Assembly (NCBI GenBank): GCA_007922225.1 | Contig: ML679960.1 | Span: 7,108,844 to 7,172,843 of the forward strand | DNA length: 64,000 nucleotides | Direction of reading: 5' to 3' | Origin: Emydura subglobosa | Taxonomy: Eukaryota > Chordata > Testudines > Chelidae | Part shown: positions 22,385 to 34,921 of the stretch, piece after piece | Position numbering within the stretch: position 1 is the stretch's first letter | Layout: every line of letters begins with the position of its first letter | Program-made: the position numbers and the translations under genes | The notes under the pieces: model-generated | The model's input: only the letters and a program-made list of their open reading frames with translations | The model's database searches: none | What the model was told of the DNA's origin: nothing

Positions 22385-22595
22385 CTGTTAAAGGCAGAGG
22401 CCAAAATTTTCAAAATTGACTAATTATTTTGGTTGCTGCAATTTTTGGGTACCCAACTAGACACAGCTTTCAAGGGGCTTGATTTTCAGGGGACGGGCGC
22501 TCAATACCTTCTGAAAATCAGGCCCCTTCAAGGCCTCACAGGTTGGAAACCCAAAAGTGAAACACCCAAAATTACAAGTCAGATTTTTTAAAATC
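22385..22595. mobile_element. MITE with strong inner hairpin
   Basis: The inner arms are ggggcttgattttcag (22474-22489) and ctgaaaatcaggcccc (22511-22526), 15 of 16 positions pairing plus one G-T. Outer motifs ccaaaattttcaaaattgac and cagattttttaaaatctg mark the ends. Non-autonomous DNA transposon by form; family not assigned. Confidence 0.5.
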
Positions 22596-22659
22596 TGTGC
22601 CAGTGTGCCTTTATACACTAGACTTCTAAAACATTTTAGTTAACATGTGCTAACATCAC

Positions 22660-22755
22660 AACCTAAATCCTACACTAGACGAGGCCTTGGAGCTGGGATT
22701 AGAACCTGTCTCCTGACTCAAGTGCAGTACTCTATTCACTGTCTCAGGTGAACAA
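22660..22755 (+). repeat. MIR-like 3' end
   Basis: ttggagctgggattagaacc, gtctcctgactcaagtgcag and actctattcactgtctc reproduce the end of the MIR-like tail. It abuts the LTR candidate that follows, which may have inserted into it. Confidence 0.6.
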
Positions 22756-22759
22756 GAGG

Positions 22760-23461
22760 TTGGGGGAAGGAGAAAATCCTCCTCCTTTGTATTGTGTAGA
22801 TACTTCTACAAAGGGTAGAAAAGTCATTTTTACTCAGGACCCCTCTTTCTCTCAGGCCCTCCACCCTATTTTGTAGCTAATCACAGAGGAGGAATTAAGG
22901 TAAGCAATCACCATCACAAAACAGGTAAAGATGTAAAACAAATAGAACAGTTTATTAACTGAAACGTATAAACAGAACAAATTAGCTTGTGGGTTAACGC
23001 GAATGGCTTGAAGCCAGGGCCCTTACCATTAACACAAACCCATGAGTATATGAACAATAACATGAATCAGTACGTTACCATCATTGTACAGAGATAAGAA
23101 TCAAGTAACCCGACAGGAACAGAGCGGATCAGAAAACACAGAGGACCGAAGGTTAGGAAGGGATGGCGGACAAGGAGTAACAGGAACAGATAAGGTGATT
23201 TTCTTCTTTTCTTGATCCGTGAATCTTCCAAGAGAAGTACGGCTTCTTGTGGCTGCCACCTAGAAGGACAGTCCTGTGCAATTCTGTCCAAAGTCTTAAA
23301 TATTCCCCAACTAACCAATGGGAAGACTTCCTTTTCCTGCATGGGTACACACAGCACTTCAGTCTTTGCACTCGGCACGTCAATCTTGGTGCACACGTCC
23401 CCAAAGTTTTGCACACAGTACATAACTTTCATTCACAAATGTAATGTAACCCTTTCCACAC
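22760..23461 (-). mobile_element. LTR candidate on the minus strand, limits approximate
   Basis: Read on the minus strand the block begins TGTGGAAAGGGTTACATT (from 23461), has an AT-rich TATA-like aatattta near 23302, and a polyadenylation signal aataaa at 22951-22956 followed by a GT-rich stretch. The distance from TATA to polyadenylation site and the TG start fit an LTR in U3-R-U5 order. The 3' limit is unsure, and flanks give only a weak duplication. A 121-codon minus-strand frame (23067-23432) lies in the presumed U3/R and has no recognisable domain. Confidence 0.45.
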
Positions 23462-25499
23462 CAAGATGAATCCCCTAGAGTAGAAAATTACAGTTCAAGC
23501 CTACATTAGCAGCAGCACTAAATTCAGTGATATGTGCTTCTGCTGTATCTTTGGCATTAGTCATAAGTAATACTATTACGATTACATTATGGACAGACAA
23601 TAGTTTTGTGATCAATCTACAATTAGGGTTGTCATCAAGTTATATTATAAGTCCTATTTTTTTAGCCCCCTGTAACTTTGGTTAAATGATTTGGCCTGAA
23701 AATTTCAGATGCTTTACTTCACTAACAACCTTAACTCCCCCCTCACCCGTGTCCAAAGAAGTATCATCATAACTAATAAAAATATTTGAAGGGCACACAG
23801 GAAAGTCATAACTGGATTTTGAGCCTATATATGGAGAGGATAAATAGGATAGATTGAGATGGGGAGTAAAGGCAGTGATAATGGTGCACCTGGCTAATAA
23901 TGGTGGATAAAGACAGTCTCTGGTTGATCGTGGGGCAATACATGATAGATGGAAAAAAGAGGGTTCTCATCTGTTTGACACTGGTTAGGAATATAGGGGA
24001 AACATGAAGATTATTTTCAATAGGCAATATAATACTTTATCTGTGTACATGTAAGTGTTTATATGAACAACGAGTATATTCAAATACTTACTATCTTCTT
24101 TTAATTATTGGGTTCCATAATCTTAAATTCTTAGGATTTTTTAATTGTAATATTTCTTAATATTGGACCCTAATAACAATCTTAACCTTAAAAATGAGGA
24201 AGTTTTTTGCCTGATTATCAACACTGATAATTAAGGCACCTTAAATGGCTCATAGTTTGGGTTTAAATAAGCACCTAAAAGATCAGATACTTATCTGAAC
24301 TTCTCAGGTCTGCAAAACTACGCAGGATATCTCATAATATATGCTTATAAGACTTCCAATCTTTCCTGTTGATAATTATGGCAGTTTTACTATGGAAATG
24401 TCCTTTCTCAAAGTATTTCTGTACTTCCAATTCCATCTGTGTTTGGTACCAAGAATTGCAGAATCACAAACAAAAAAACCACCATTGCCACCACCACAGC
24501 ACTATTGAACTTTGAGAAAGATCTGGTTATAAATGAAGATTTGGCAGGGGTTCTAATTATATCTGAACCAGTTCATCCATTCCTAATCAATTTATAAAAC
24601 ACTTCTAAGAAAAAGCTACTTAAAGTCTGGGAAAATTCAACTTAAATGACATGAAAGTTAAAAAATATATATGTATTCCAGAAATCACCCAGCCACAACA
24701 TCTCTGAAGTATAAGAAATTATTGTCCCTGAGCAATAGCTACATGCCCTTGTCCAGGTCCAGATCCTAATAGGAGTCAGGATGTAAGGGGAAAACAATTT
24801 TCAGGGTTTTTGTATTCAGATCCAAATACAATGCACAGCCCTACATCTGATAGGCATGAACTTCAAGTACAGCAACATCTCATATCAATGATATCACATG
24901 CTGTGACTTGGTCTGCTAGAATTTTTAGCAGTGAACTTGAAATGCCTAAAGGGGATGATATATTTAATTTCAATAAAGTGGTGATATTGCAAAGCTTGAA
25001 TTGGAAAGTGATTCGCTCCTGAAAACTCTTACTATACAACAGACTGCTGATAAGTCAAACATGAAAAAATTTGCAATTCAAATTAAAAAGTTGCTTCAAA
25101 TAAAAGACACATTATTGCAGCTGAAACCTGAAGATTAATGTTTTAAATTGTGAGAAGCCAGCAAGACTAAGGTGTGAAATATAAGCAATCAGTCTCAAAT
25201 AAATTATGAAAACATGCCACATATTGCTAGGTTGTATAGTGAAGAGAATGCATGATTAACTGTTGCATTGCTGTGGTGTAGGATGACTACCAAAAATGCT
25301 CACAGAATAAATTAGACTGACAAATTCAAACTGACACCACAAAACATCAAAATAGAAAATTTCAGCTATTGCAGACTTCCATGGAGCGGGGGGAAGACGG
25401 CACGGGACCTGGCCTCAGCACAAAGGCACCAGCGGGGAGTTCCTTTTTGACATAAGTCATGTTTTATGAAGGGGGGTTCTCTGTTTGGCTGTGCAATCA
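23462..25499. other. AT-rich non-coding stretch
   Basis: No feature beyond short AT runs (for example atatatatgta near 24668). Frames are short and without motifs. Confidence 0.5.
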
Positions 25500-26395
25500 G
25501 ATCACAGAATCATAGAAGGGATCTCAGACAGGCATGCAGTCCAGCCCCCTGAGCTGAAGCAGGACTTGTAGATACCTAGATGATTCCTAACAGGTCTTCC
25601 TAAAAACTCCAATGACAGGTATTCCATAATCTCCCTAGGTAATCTGTTCTAGTTCTTAACTATCTTTATTGTTAGAAAGATTTTCATAATATCTAACCTA
25701 AATTTCCTTGACTGTAACAAAACCAATTACTTCTTGTCCTACCCTGGGTGGATTTGGAGAAATATTTATCACTGTCTTCTTTATAACAATCTTTTACTTA
25801 TTGGAAGACTGTTATTGTATGCCCCCTCAGCCTTCACTTCTCTAGACAAAACATGACCAATTCTTTCAACCTTTCTTCATAAATCACCTTTTCTATACCT
25901 CTGATCATTTTTGTTGCTCTTCTCTGGACTCAATTTGTTCATTGCTTCCTTGAAATCTGGTACCCCAAACTGGACACAGTACTCCAGCTGAGGCTCTACT
26001 AGTGCTGAGTAGAGCAGAACAGTTACCTCCTCAGGCTTATTTATGATACTCCTGTTAATACATCCCAGAATTACATTTGCCTTTTTCATTGTTGATTCAT
26101 ATTCAATTTTTGGTTCATTGTAATCCTCCTAAAAATGTCAGTTTAGCTAGTTAGTTCCCATTTTGTATTTATTCATTTGATCTTTCCTTCCTAAGTGTAG
26201 TACTTTGCACTTCTCTTTATTTAATTTCATCTTGTTGATTTCGGAGCAGTTCTTCAATTGATCAAGATTATCTTGAATTTGAATCCTGTCCTCCAAAGCG
26301 CTTGCTGCCCCTCCCAATATGGTGTCATCTGCAAACTTTAAGTATACTCTCCACTCCATTACTTGAGTCATGAATGAAAATGCTGACAAGTACAA
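25500..26395 (-). pseudogene. CR1 LINE reverse transcriptase relic and 3' end
   Basis: Minus-strand frames at 26147-26395 and 25877-26089 encode decayed CR1 ORF2 motifs: KFADDTILGGAAS (the reverse transcriptase FADD box), NKEKCKVLHLGRK, and then ALVEPQLEYCVQFGVPDFKE near the C-terminus. The 3' untranslated part, with atcacagaatcatagaaggg on the plus strand, ends near 25500. Between the two frames there are stops and frameshifts, so it is inactive. It is truncated before the endonuclease domain, as most CR1 copies are. The catalytic FADD residues are still readable. Confidence 0.85.
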
Positions 26396-26739
26396 ACTGT
26401 GTAGCTGGCTACTGGTCAGCTACAGTCCATAGTTTAGAGGTCTCTAAAGCATCTTGCTTCACTTTTCCCTGTTCTGCTTCATTATAATTTCTTCAGAGCA
26501 CAGGAAGGTTTGTCATGTTGCTGGATCTGTCACTTACTTGGAATGTGACCTTCAGCAAATCACTTAATCTCTTTGTCCCTCACTCTCCAGGATAATGGGG
26601 AAATTAATGCATCTACCTGCTAGGGGTTTATGAACTATTAAAGTTTTAACAGTGCTCTTTGCTCCTTAAATGAAAGATAGTTTAGAAATGCAATTCTTAA
26701 TCATACTTTGCATTTCATAGTTCTTTGGTCCAATGATAT

Positions 26740-26885
26740 ACAAAGATGTAGTTAACATTATTATCACCGCATTATACATGGAATAACCAAGGCACAGAGT
26801 GGTTAAGGAACTTGCCTATGTTTATACAGCAAATTGGTGGCAAATTTAGAATAGAATATAGATTGCCTGACCTCTTGTTCTAGAT
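26740..26885 (+). repeat. MIR-like SINE fragment
   Basis: attattatcaccgcattata, aggcacagagtggttaagga, acttgcctatgtttatacag and a decayed tail follow the MIR order. Confidence 0.55.
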
Positions 26886-27204
26886 TATGATTGCCAGTTC
26901 CATTCTTTAGTAATTGGATAACACTAACTTTTAGTGTTCTACAGTACTATTAGTTTTAACTGGCTTTCCCTTCTTTCCCTTTGGGGTTTCACAAATACTG
27001 CATATTTGACCACCTCACCTGAGTTTGGTGGAATGCCTTGCTAAGTGACATCTTCTAACAAATAGCATAGATACTTCTTGTTAATTACTTCACTCCTTTA
27101 AATGTGTTTAGGATCATCTTGTTGATCTTTATTACAATCAAAAGCCCTGGTATGTGGGAATTGTATTCCTATACATAAATAATAAAAGCTTGATTTTGAA
27201 AATA

Positions 27205-27420
27205 GAGCCCTCAGTCCTGCAAGAAATATAAACATGTGAGTAGATCCATTTAAGTCAAATTAAAGGTAAGTGAATGCTTAAGTGCATTGCTGAAATGAGG
27301 CCAGAAAAGTCAATTTTCATCAATTGAGCAATGTTAGAGCCTGAGCCAAAGCTCATTACAGTCAATGGAAAATTTGCATTGACTTCAGAGAACTTTGGGT
27401 CAGGTCTTTCAATAGCTCAA
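27205..27420. mobile_element. MITE with inverted right half
   Basis: The stretch gagcctgagccaaagctcat...tacagtcaatgg is answered by cattgacttcagagaact...ttgggtcaggtct, a palindrome of about 75 bases (27332-27405). The left part, ctcagtcctgcaagaaa...gtgcattgctgaaatgaggc, is of the same kind. Confidence 0.5.
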
Positions 27421-28482
27421 GATTTAAAATAAATATCAAAGAGTCCGAATGAAGCAATTCTGATTCTGTAGCATACAGGACTGAGCCTTTAACCGGCTTG
27501 ACTCACATCAGGTCTCAGGTTAAGATGCTACATTAGAATTTCCTGATTCATAGTCTCACAGACTTTTAAATTTCAAAAATTGTGTTTAACCCTTAAAATT
27601 CTGCAGATGGGTGTAGTCAGTTGCTTTCAGATAACAGGTATATTAAATTTGTCTTTATTTACTTAAGTATAATATGTTTCACTATGTCTACGTTTGCTGA
27701 AATAACCTGTTTAAATTTAGTTTGCAATGTATTGGGGGAAAAGGGAAGAATGCCATTTATATTAAATAAAAAATTGCAAAACCAAGATTTATATTTTGAA
27801 AATTCAACCTGTAGTGCTTTTTCTGAGTATTCTGCAGCTACTCTTATATCTCAAGTGATTATTCCTAGACAAGACAATTTTCCAACAACTACCCATTTTC
27901 CTATCCATCAAGTGTTATATTCTGGTTAGGAGAGCTTCTACATGACTATTCCGGATACATAATTTTCCTCCTTTTTTTAAGAAAATAGATTCCCCTTTTA
28001 TAGCAAATGTTTTCCTGTGACATACATTACTCTCCTCACCTAAATATATATATGTTCCCTTCCATTTAGTATGCAGGCTAAGTAGAAAAGCAAAGAGTTA
28101 AAGGCCAGATTGTCAAAGAAAGGTTTGACTTTGTTTGACCCAAAGAACGAGAGAGAAGCAGTGGGGAAGGGATATGGATTTTAGTTGGATGTTTAGTTTT
28201 TAGTTGGAGTACTTTGTGTCTCTCCAGATGTACAGAGTGCAGTGCAGAGCAATTCAGCTAGAAGAGCCCAGAAATATCCAGAAGTAGGGTGTGGCAGATA
28301 ACAGACAAGCTGTTTCTGAACTGTATAGTAAGGTTTCATTGTGGGCAATCAAGCTGGCAGGTCACACCCAATCACCCTCTGAGGGCTGAGCCAATCAGAG
28401 CAGCGGTGGGGAGGAGTGGGCAGGAATGGGGCTAGTTTATAAATATGGAGTTAAAGACAGACCTGTGCACTCAGTCCTGCAT
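27421..28482. other. Non-coding stretch
   Basis: A 102-codon plus-strand frame (27621-27929) starts here, but it is AT-rich, without motif, and I regard it as chance. No repeat recognised. Confidence 0.45.
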
Positions 28483-28643
28483 GGGCTTGGGTAGCAGGGC
28501 TATAAAACTGCAGTGTAGACATTTGGGCTTGGGCTGCAGCCTGGGCTCTGGGACCCTCCTCCTTCACAGGATCCCACAGCTTGGGCTGTAGCCTGAGCCT
28601 GAATGCCTACACTGCAGTTTTATAGCCCCACCATCCAAGCCCC
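28483..28643. mobile_element. 161-bp palindrome of a hAT-type MITE
   Basis: The left arm reads gggcttgggtagcagg, ctataaaactgcagtgtag, gggcttgggctgcagcc. The right arm carries the complementary ggctgtagcctgagcc, ctacactgcagttttatag and ccaagcccc. Arms of about 60-70 bases pair with few mismatches. The block ctgcagtgtagacatctc at 28690-28710 may be the true outer end. Confidence 0.6.
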
Positions 28644-29589
28644 TCAAGCCTGAGTCAGCTGACATGGGCCAGCCACAGGCCTTTTACTGCAGTGTAGACA
28701 TCTCTCTAGAGGCTACAGAGCCTATGGGTCTTATGGGACAGAGGTGCCATGGGGGGGAGGGAGAACACCTGGGGCCACTTGCCTCCTTTCTCCCCCCCAT
28801 ATTTCTGCGAGTACCAAGTTGCCCTTGCAGGGCTTGCTCTGCTCAGCCTACCGGGGAAGAGGGAGTTCTCTCCTCCTCACACTGTGCCTCCCATTCAGCA
28901 CATTTCCGGCTTCCAGCCGGGCCCAAGCTGGCCCACAGGCACATGCTTCCTGCTCCAGGATTGGCTACTCTGGCCCAGGAAGGTGGGGCTGGAAGGTTCC
29001 TCCCAGAAGTGATGTGTGGAGCAGCCATGTGCCCTCCCCAACCTTTAAATTGTGTGCCCCCCTCTCCCAGTATCATCAGGTACAGGTCATCTCTGCGTTT
29101 ACCTATTAACTAGCTGCTTTAAATAGGGATTTTTGTCTCCATTAAAGAGAGAAGAAGGGCGGAACTCAGTGAGATGAGGGCTTTCATGTTCTTACCTGAT
29201 TTAGCTGGGCTTATGGGGAAAAATTAGTGCCCTATAGCGTGAGAGCCTTATCAATATTCAGGGAATGGAGATTTTATAAACTGATCCCAGTATTTGTACC
29301 ACTTTCCAGATTTCCATTTCACCAGCAGCTGAGACCAGTCAACTATTAACCCAAGAGCTGCAATGCTGCTAGCTGTAAGGATCCCCAGGCTACCGTTTGC
29401 TGACAAGGCTTTGAAATGTTTTATAAAGAACTGCGATGCTGCTGTTCTTCTCAAACTCTGGAGAGTGCAGGTGACATACACTACATATTCTGTTTACACT
29501 ATAAATCATCACTGAAAAAAGAGCAGAGGGGAATGTGTGTGTCCCAAAGTATAGAAATGTAGATGTTATATTGGAAAACATATTTAGGC
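28644..29589. other. GC-richer non-coding stretch
   Basis: Between about 28660 and 29060 the DNA is richer in G+C than its surroundings, and overlapping frames of 87-149 codons open in all three plus-strand frames. Such overlap is typical of stop-poor GC-rich DNA; none has a recognisable domain. Confidence 0.4.
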
Positions 29590-31110
29590 TTACTATCTCC
29601 TGTACCTAGTGGCACATGAGGCAGTCAATTTTTCCCACTGCTGTCTGTGAAAGTTGTTTGATTCCATTAAAAATTGTCTCTATGATGGCAGCATCCTTTC
29701 TGATTGCTGTGCAGTAGGTCATTTTTATCATCATTCTCTTTCCCTGGAATCCAGCTTCAGACATATCTTGTGCTTCTGCCATGGAGTAGCCTGATGACAT
29801 GGCCAAACCACTGTAGCTCTCTCTGTCTAATTATGGAGGCCGCAGTCTGCTGACCTGTGCAGTGCAATGCTTCCATGGTTATACAATCTCTCCAATGAAT
29901 TCCCAAGATTTTTCTTAAATAACAGTAGTGAAATGCCATTAGTTTCCTGTTGTGTACTTCCACCATCTACCATGTTTCCAAGGCATACAGTAGCGTTGGG
30001 AGGTCAGTAGTATTGTGCATTCTCATTTTAGTGTGTAAATGTATCTTCTGATTCTTCCAGTTGTCTTCCAGTTGTTTGAAACAGAGAAAATGATCCACTG
30101 GTTTTACCAATCTTGCTATTACTTCTTTAGTGAACTGGCCATTAATAGATTTTGTTCTTCCAAGATAAACAGTGTCATTAACTCACTCATACGCTTGTCT
30201 ATCTCTTCTCATAAAAAAAAGTCTTTTCATTCTATCCAAACTGGTATCCAGTATGACTGTGTATTACCTGCAAAATCTAAGTCTCTTAGCTTCTCTTGCC
30301 CAAACAGTAACAGTGTCCTCAGCAGCAGCTGTCATTCTTCTCATCACAAACATCTATGACAATTCAGAAGTGAAGTTGTATATATTATCAAGCACTTTTG
30401 TAAAATCAAGGAAGTTAAAAACCATCTTCTGCTGACATTCTAAGCCTTTCTCAATACGTTTTTTCCAGATGAAAATCTGGTCTGAACACGACCTAGCAGA
30501 TGGAAATCCAATGTGTTATTCCTTGCGTATTTTATCAAAAGCAATTTTCATCCTAATCAAAATGATCATGCAAAACACCTTTTCAGGAACAGCGAGGAGT
30601 GTCACCCATTTCCAGTCATCACAAGTAATCTTGTCTCCCTTTTCAGGAATTTTGCACATAACAGCACTTCTTCAATCTTTAGGACAGCTCTCCTTTTCCC
30701 AAACCATTCTGTACATCCTCCACATGTAATTCACCATCACTTTCTCTCCAGCTTTTAACATTTCAGCATCTGTCTTATCATAACCTGATACTTTACCACT
30801 CTTCAGTTGGTTTATGGCCTTAGTTAGTTCCTCAAAGGCCATTACTTCTAGTGAGAGAGGTAAGTATGCTATTTTTTCACATCTCTCAGTGTGTGGTTCT
30901 GGTTAGCTGAGCACAGCCTGGAAATGTTCCATCCAATGGGCTCTCTGTCCTTTCTCTGTGGTTAAATTTGTACCATCTCAAGCCTTCATAGTGCAATAAT
31001 GATTCATAAACTGTGATGTAAGTTTAGATACTAAAAAATGTGTTTTAGAATTCCTTCTTTTGTATGTCTCCTCAGATTTTCTTGGTTTATTTTCCATTCA
31101 TTCTCTCACC
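29590..31110 (-). pseudogene. RTE-like LINE reverse transcriptase relic
   Basis: Read on the minus strand, the relic includes LRDLDFAGN (about 30265-30290), the counterpart of the DLDFADD catalytic box with the two aspartates lost. Further on, the frame 29966-29757 encodes the C-terminal signature LRKILGIHWRDCIT...RELQWFGHVIRL. This signature is shared by RTE-type and related LINEs. Many stops and shifts separate the parts. Several plus-strand frames over this region are its complement. Confidence 0.65.
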
Positions 31111-31579
31111 TCTTCTTGTCTTTGTCCACATATTCTTGTTGCAGAATAGTTATTCTGGTGGTCTCGTCCTTGCTGAATTCTCCTGTTTAAATATATGTAA
31201 CAGCAAAAAAAGAAGTATGATGAACATCAGTAGATTTTGCCAACAGCTTTTGTTTATAAGTTATTCATAATATTCCAAATACTATTTACACGATGCTTTC
31301 TGTGTGCATTAAATGTTTGTTTACTAAGAAACTATACGTTCTCTCTCTTTGAAGTTGACTGGTCTCTATTAATGCCTACTTATCAGGGTTTTACCTACTC
31401 TAGCCTAAAGTTTAACTGTGAAAAGTTAATGCTTTCCAAAAAGACTGAACTTCAACAAACTCCTGAAGTCCTGAGAAGATTTGCTTCAACAAAGAGTTAA
31501 GCTGAGGTGCAGGGAGGAGAGTGTTATGAAATCAAACATAATATTTCCACAGTAGCCTTCTACCCCATTACATAGGAAC

Positions 31580-31685
31580 TTAGAGGGATTTTTCAAAAGC
31601 ACCTAAGCAACTTAGGTGCCTAGTTAACATTAAAATTAATGAGAATTAGGTGCCTATCCTACATAGGCATTTTGAAAATCCTACT
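31580..31685. mobile_element. Palindromic MITE, 'gattttcaaaagcaccta' type
   Basis: Left gatttttcaaaagcaccta and right aggcattttgaaaatcct are inverted; inner aacttaggtgcctag and aattaggtgcctat repeat the theme. About 105 bases. Confidence 0.6.
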
Positions 31686-32103
31686 AGGAACCTATCTGCA
31701 TCTTTAGTCACTTAAATACCTTTGTAAGCCTGGTCCTAAATGCTCAACATAAAACATGTATTTATTTTAGTAAGAAGATAATTGCAATGTAGTTTATCTG
31801 ATCAAATCATACTGTAGTTCTATGTATCAGTACTCCCAGGAAACATAGTATGTCATTGTGACATGATAGTTAGATACTCTACATTTCTTATAATCATCTC
31901 CTTATTGAGATGAATCTATTTTTAATAGTAGTTCTACACTGCTACTTATCCTAGTGTCTCCTTGCAGAACATGGTCTCCTGCAGTATGTCAGTTCTCATT
32001 GCCCAGGCAACAGTGAGTGGGCCATTCAAAAACAACACTTTGAAAAGTGTCATAAAACTTCCAGTGATTTGGTGAAGTTCCCACTCCCGAAGGTGGGGCT
32101 CCT

Positions 32104-32480
32104 AGAGGTATGTCTACACTGCACACAAAGGCCGGGCTCTGACTCCAGTTTGAGTACAATCTCCCCTTCTGTCCACACCCAAATCAGTCTGACTCAGATC
32201 AGCAAGCATTCAGGACCCAGATTCTACAACCCTGGTAAGAGGTGGGTGAGTCAGAACTTGAGTCCCACCATGACTCAGTTCCAAACACCGTCTTTTTCCA
32301 GTGTTGATGAAGATCAAACCACAGACCCAAGTCAGAAGGTCTGCACAGTGCAATATGGATATGTTGGCATGGCTGTGAGACTTGGGTCCAGCAACTGTAA
32401 ATCCAGGTTTTATATTGCAGTGTGGATACTCATTCACAGGCTTGGAAACATCAAGTCCGCAAGTATAGACATTCCCTAGG
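32104..32480. mobile_element. hAT-type MITE, 'tgtctacactgca' ends
   Basis: It begins gaggtatgtctacactgcac and ends agtatagacattccctag; internal gtctgcacagtgcaat and tgcagtgtggatact are partial inverted repeats. The plus frame at 32069-32479 is inside the element and not considered coding. Confidence 0.55.
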
Positions 32481-34335
32481 TAGGATACCTCCTGAGCTTT
32501 AGGATAGCTCTCACTCTGTATGTCTACAGCATATGGGAAACAAAATCTTCAAGTCAACAGAGAACTCAAAAACTCTGAGGCATTTGATGTCCCAGTTTTG
32601 GGTCACTAATTACCCAAATCATTACAATTACACCATTTGGCTAATGCATTTTGATGAAAAATTCCCTTCGTGCACTGTTTTTAGTTTAATTCAGTGAGAC
32701 TTATTAGTATGATTAGCTATGTGAGTGTTGCTAAGGTGAAATAAAAAAAAAGACAAAAATACAGTTTCAAATAAAAAATTCTTAACACTGCAGATTTAAA
32801 ATTCAGTCAGTTAAAACTCTGATTCTGCAACATTCCTTTTTTGAAGGGATCATGTTTGACTCACCATAAATGTTGTTTAAGTCATATTGATAACGAAAAG
32901 TGTATTTGTATCTGCTCTGAAAGTAAAGTAGCATTTGACTGCTAGGCAGCTGTTTGTGTTCAATAATATCAGAGGCATATTCTGGAAGAGACTGAAATGA
33001 ATATGACTCAGAGATGTATTTCAGGGGCTTCATGTTAGCTCAAAGCTTTCTTGGACAGAAGCTCAATGTTCTAGTAGTTTAAGAAACTTACAGTAGGGCC
33101 ACACCAGTCACCATTTCAAAAAAAGACAAAATATATTTTAGTAAATTGTTGTTAAAAATAAAGAGTGGAAGCCTTAGTCAGTGGTGGCATCTGAACACAT
33201 TTCCTATAACATGTTTTATTCCTTCTCAGCCCATGAGAGGGAAAGGGAAGACAAGCAGAGAAGGAAGCAAAGCATAAATGAGAGGTAGAAAAGAAGGTAG
33301 GTTTACAAAAGAAGAAAGGTCCGTTTTGGTTTAAAGATGACAAATGATCAATGGTTTCTCCTAGCCTCTGTGCATGCTTAGAGCATATTGCTTTACACAT
33401 GCTTACAGACTTCTTAACGTTACAGTACATTGAAAAAGCTGTGCTAGATAAATTAGATGTGGAGTACACTAACTACACTGATTTTGTTTTTGAAGACATT
33501 TGAATGGCTTTCTCTTCCAATGTAATCTCTTAGTTCCCTGTATTCTGCTTCTCTGCTTCTCCTACAATGGTACTACAGAAACATTCTTGTTACTCAGTCA
33601 ATAGTCCCTTTGAAGTCAGTGGGTGTTTTGCCTTGTTAATGGGTGCTGAAAAGAGTTCATAGCATATGACAAAGTAGCAATGGTTATAAAGGTGAAGGTA
33701 AGAACTGGGGGGCATGTGGAAGAGAAGAAATATCCAGCCCATCGTTAACTGAGTGGTGATCAGTCTATGGATAAGAGACTTGGAGCCTTCAAGGGTCACA
33801 AATCTAAAATGATTTGGTGCCCATGAAAAAAGGTATTTTAAAAATGTTCCAAAAAATCAGGCTAATGAGACAAACATTTACTTTGTTCGGAGGAAAATGG
33901 TAATTACAAAATGGAAAAAAAAAGTCTTTCTATCTAATAAATATTTTATACATAAAAAACAAACGAGAAACAGCAGCCGTACTGATAAATCATAAAATGG
34001 TACTTACTTCATAAATGTCCTCTCAGAACATAACTGGAAACAAGCCATAAATGGTGAGCTAAATGTACAGTGCCTATCCTCCCCCTTTTTGTTGGCCCCC
34101 CTCCTATTGGGAAAAAAAATTTTGGATCCACTCGAATATAAAAATAATTAAAAAAAAAAAAAAAAAAAGACATGGAAATTTTTTCCAGTTCATTTGGGAT
34201 TCTGTCACAATCAGCAGGGATTCCAAAGAAATGCCACACGGACAGTGTTTCAGACAGATCTTTCAAGACATTCCCTGTAGAAATTAGTGGAGAACTTTAC
34301 TGAGGCTTTCCATTGGGGAAATTCTACACTGCCAC
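32481..34335. other. Non-coding stretch with A-run
   Basis: No gene or recognised repeat. A run of 18 A is at about 34151-34168. Confidence 0.5.
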
Positions 34336-34337
34336 TT

Positions 34338-34645
34338 TAAAGGGCAGCAGGCCAACTTCTGTCCTTACACCTTCTGAGATCCCACTGAAGTTAATGTCTT
34401 TGCACAGAATGTAAATTGTAGCAGAATTTGGCAAGCAAATCATCCTCCTAGAGGATGATGTTGCAGCAGTAAACACACGTCTGCATGAAAAAAATAGGAT
34501 CATATTTGAACATGATAGTGAACAATCGAGTTAGCAGATATGAAGCTGACCACGACTTGGTGGGCAGTGTAGACCAGGACAAATTGGGTTTAACCATGGT
34601 TAGTTGACATGATGCTGGATATGATTTGTTTTGAACCATTAAGCT
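34338..34645. mobile_element. MITE remnants
   Basis: 34340-34430 has ggccaacttctgtccttaca answered by gtagcagaatttggc. 34520-34640 has ttaaccatggttagttgaca, matching the motif in the element at 9010-9215, and cagtgtagaccagga. Two decayed elements side by side are likely. Confidence 0.35.
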
Positions 34646-34921
34646 GTCGTCATCATCATGTCTGGCTTGATTAGATGAGACATTTAATACATGTGTAATT
34701 TGACTGTATTAAACAAAAGTACCCCGTGATGTCAGGACAGCAGGCCACCAGCCATGGCTGGAGAAGGCACAGGTGCAGGCTGGAGTGGGGCAAGAGCATT
34801 CTGTCAGAACTACTAGGTAACGGGGAGCATCCCCAACAAGGAAGCAACATTGAGCAGGCTGGAGTGGCTGCTTTCATTACGAGTCTATATGCCTGCTTTG
34901 GAGTCACCCACTTTAGACCCT

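Noticed and set aside
23067..23432. 121-codon minus-strand frame
   Set aside because: It lies in a presumed LTR between TATA-like and polyadenylation signals and has no recognisable domain; overlapping frames on both strands are also open.
28664..29113. 149-codon plus-strand frame
   Set aside because: Other frames are also open over the same GC-rich stretch and none has a domain; overlapping openness points to base composition.
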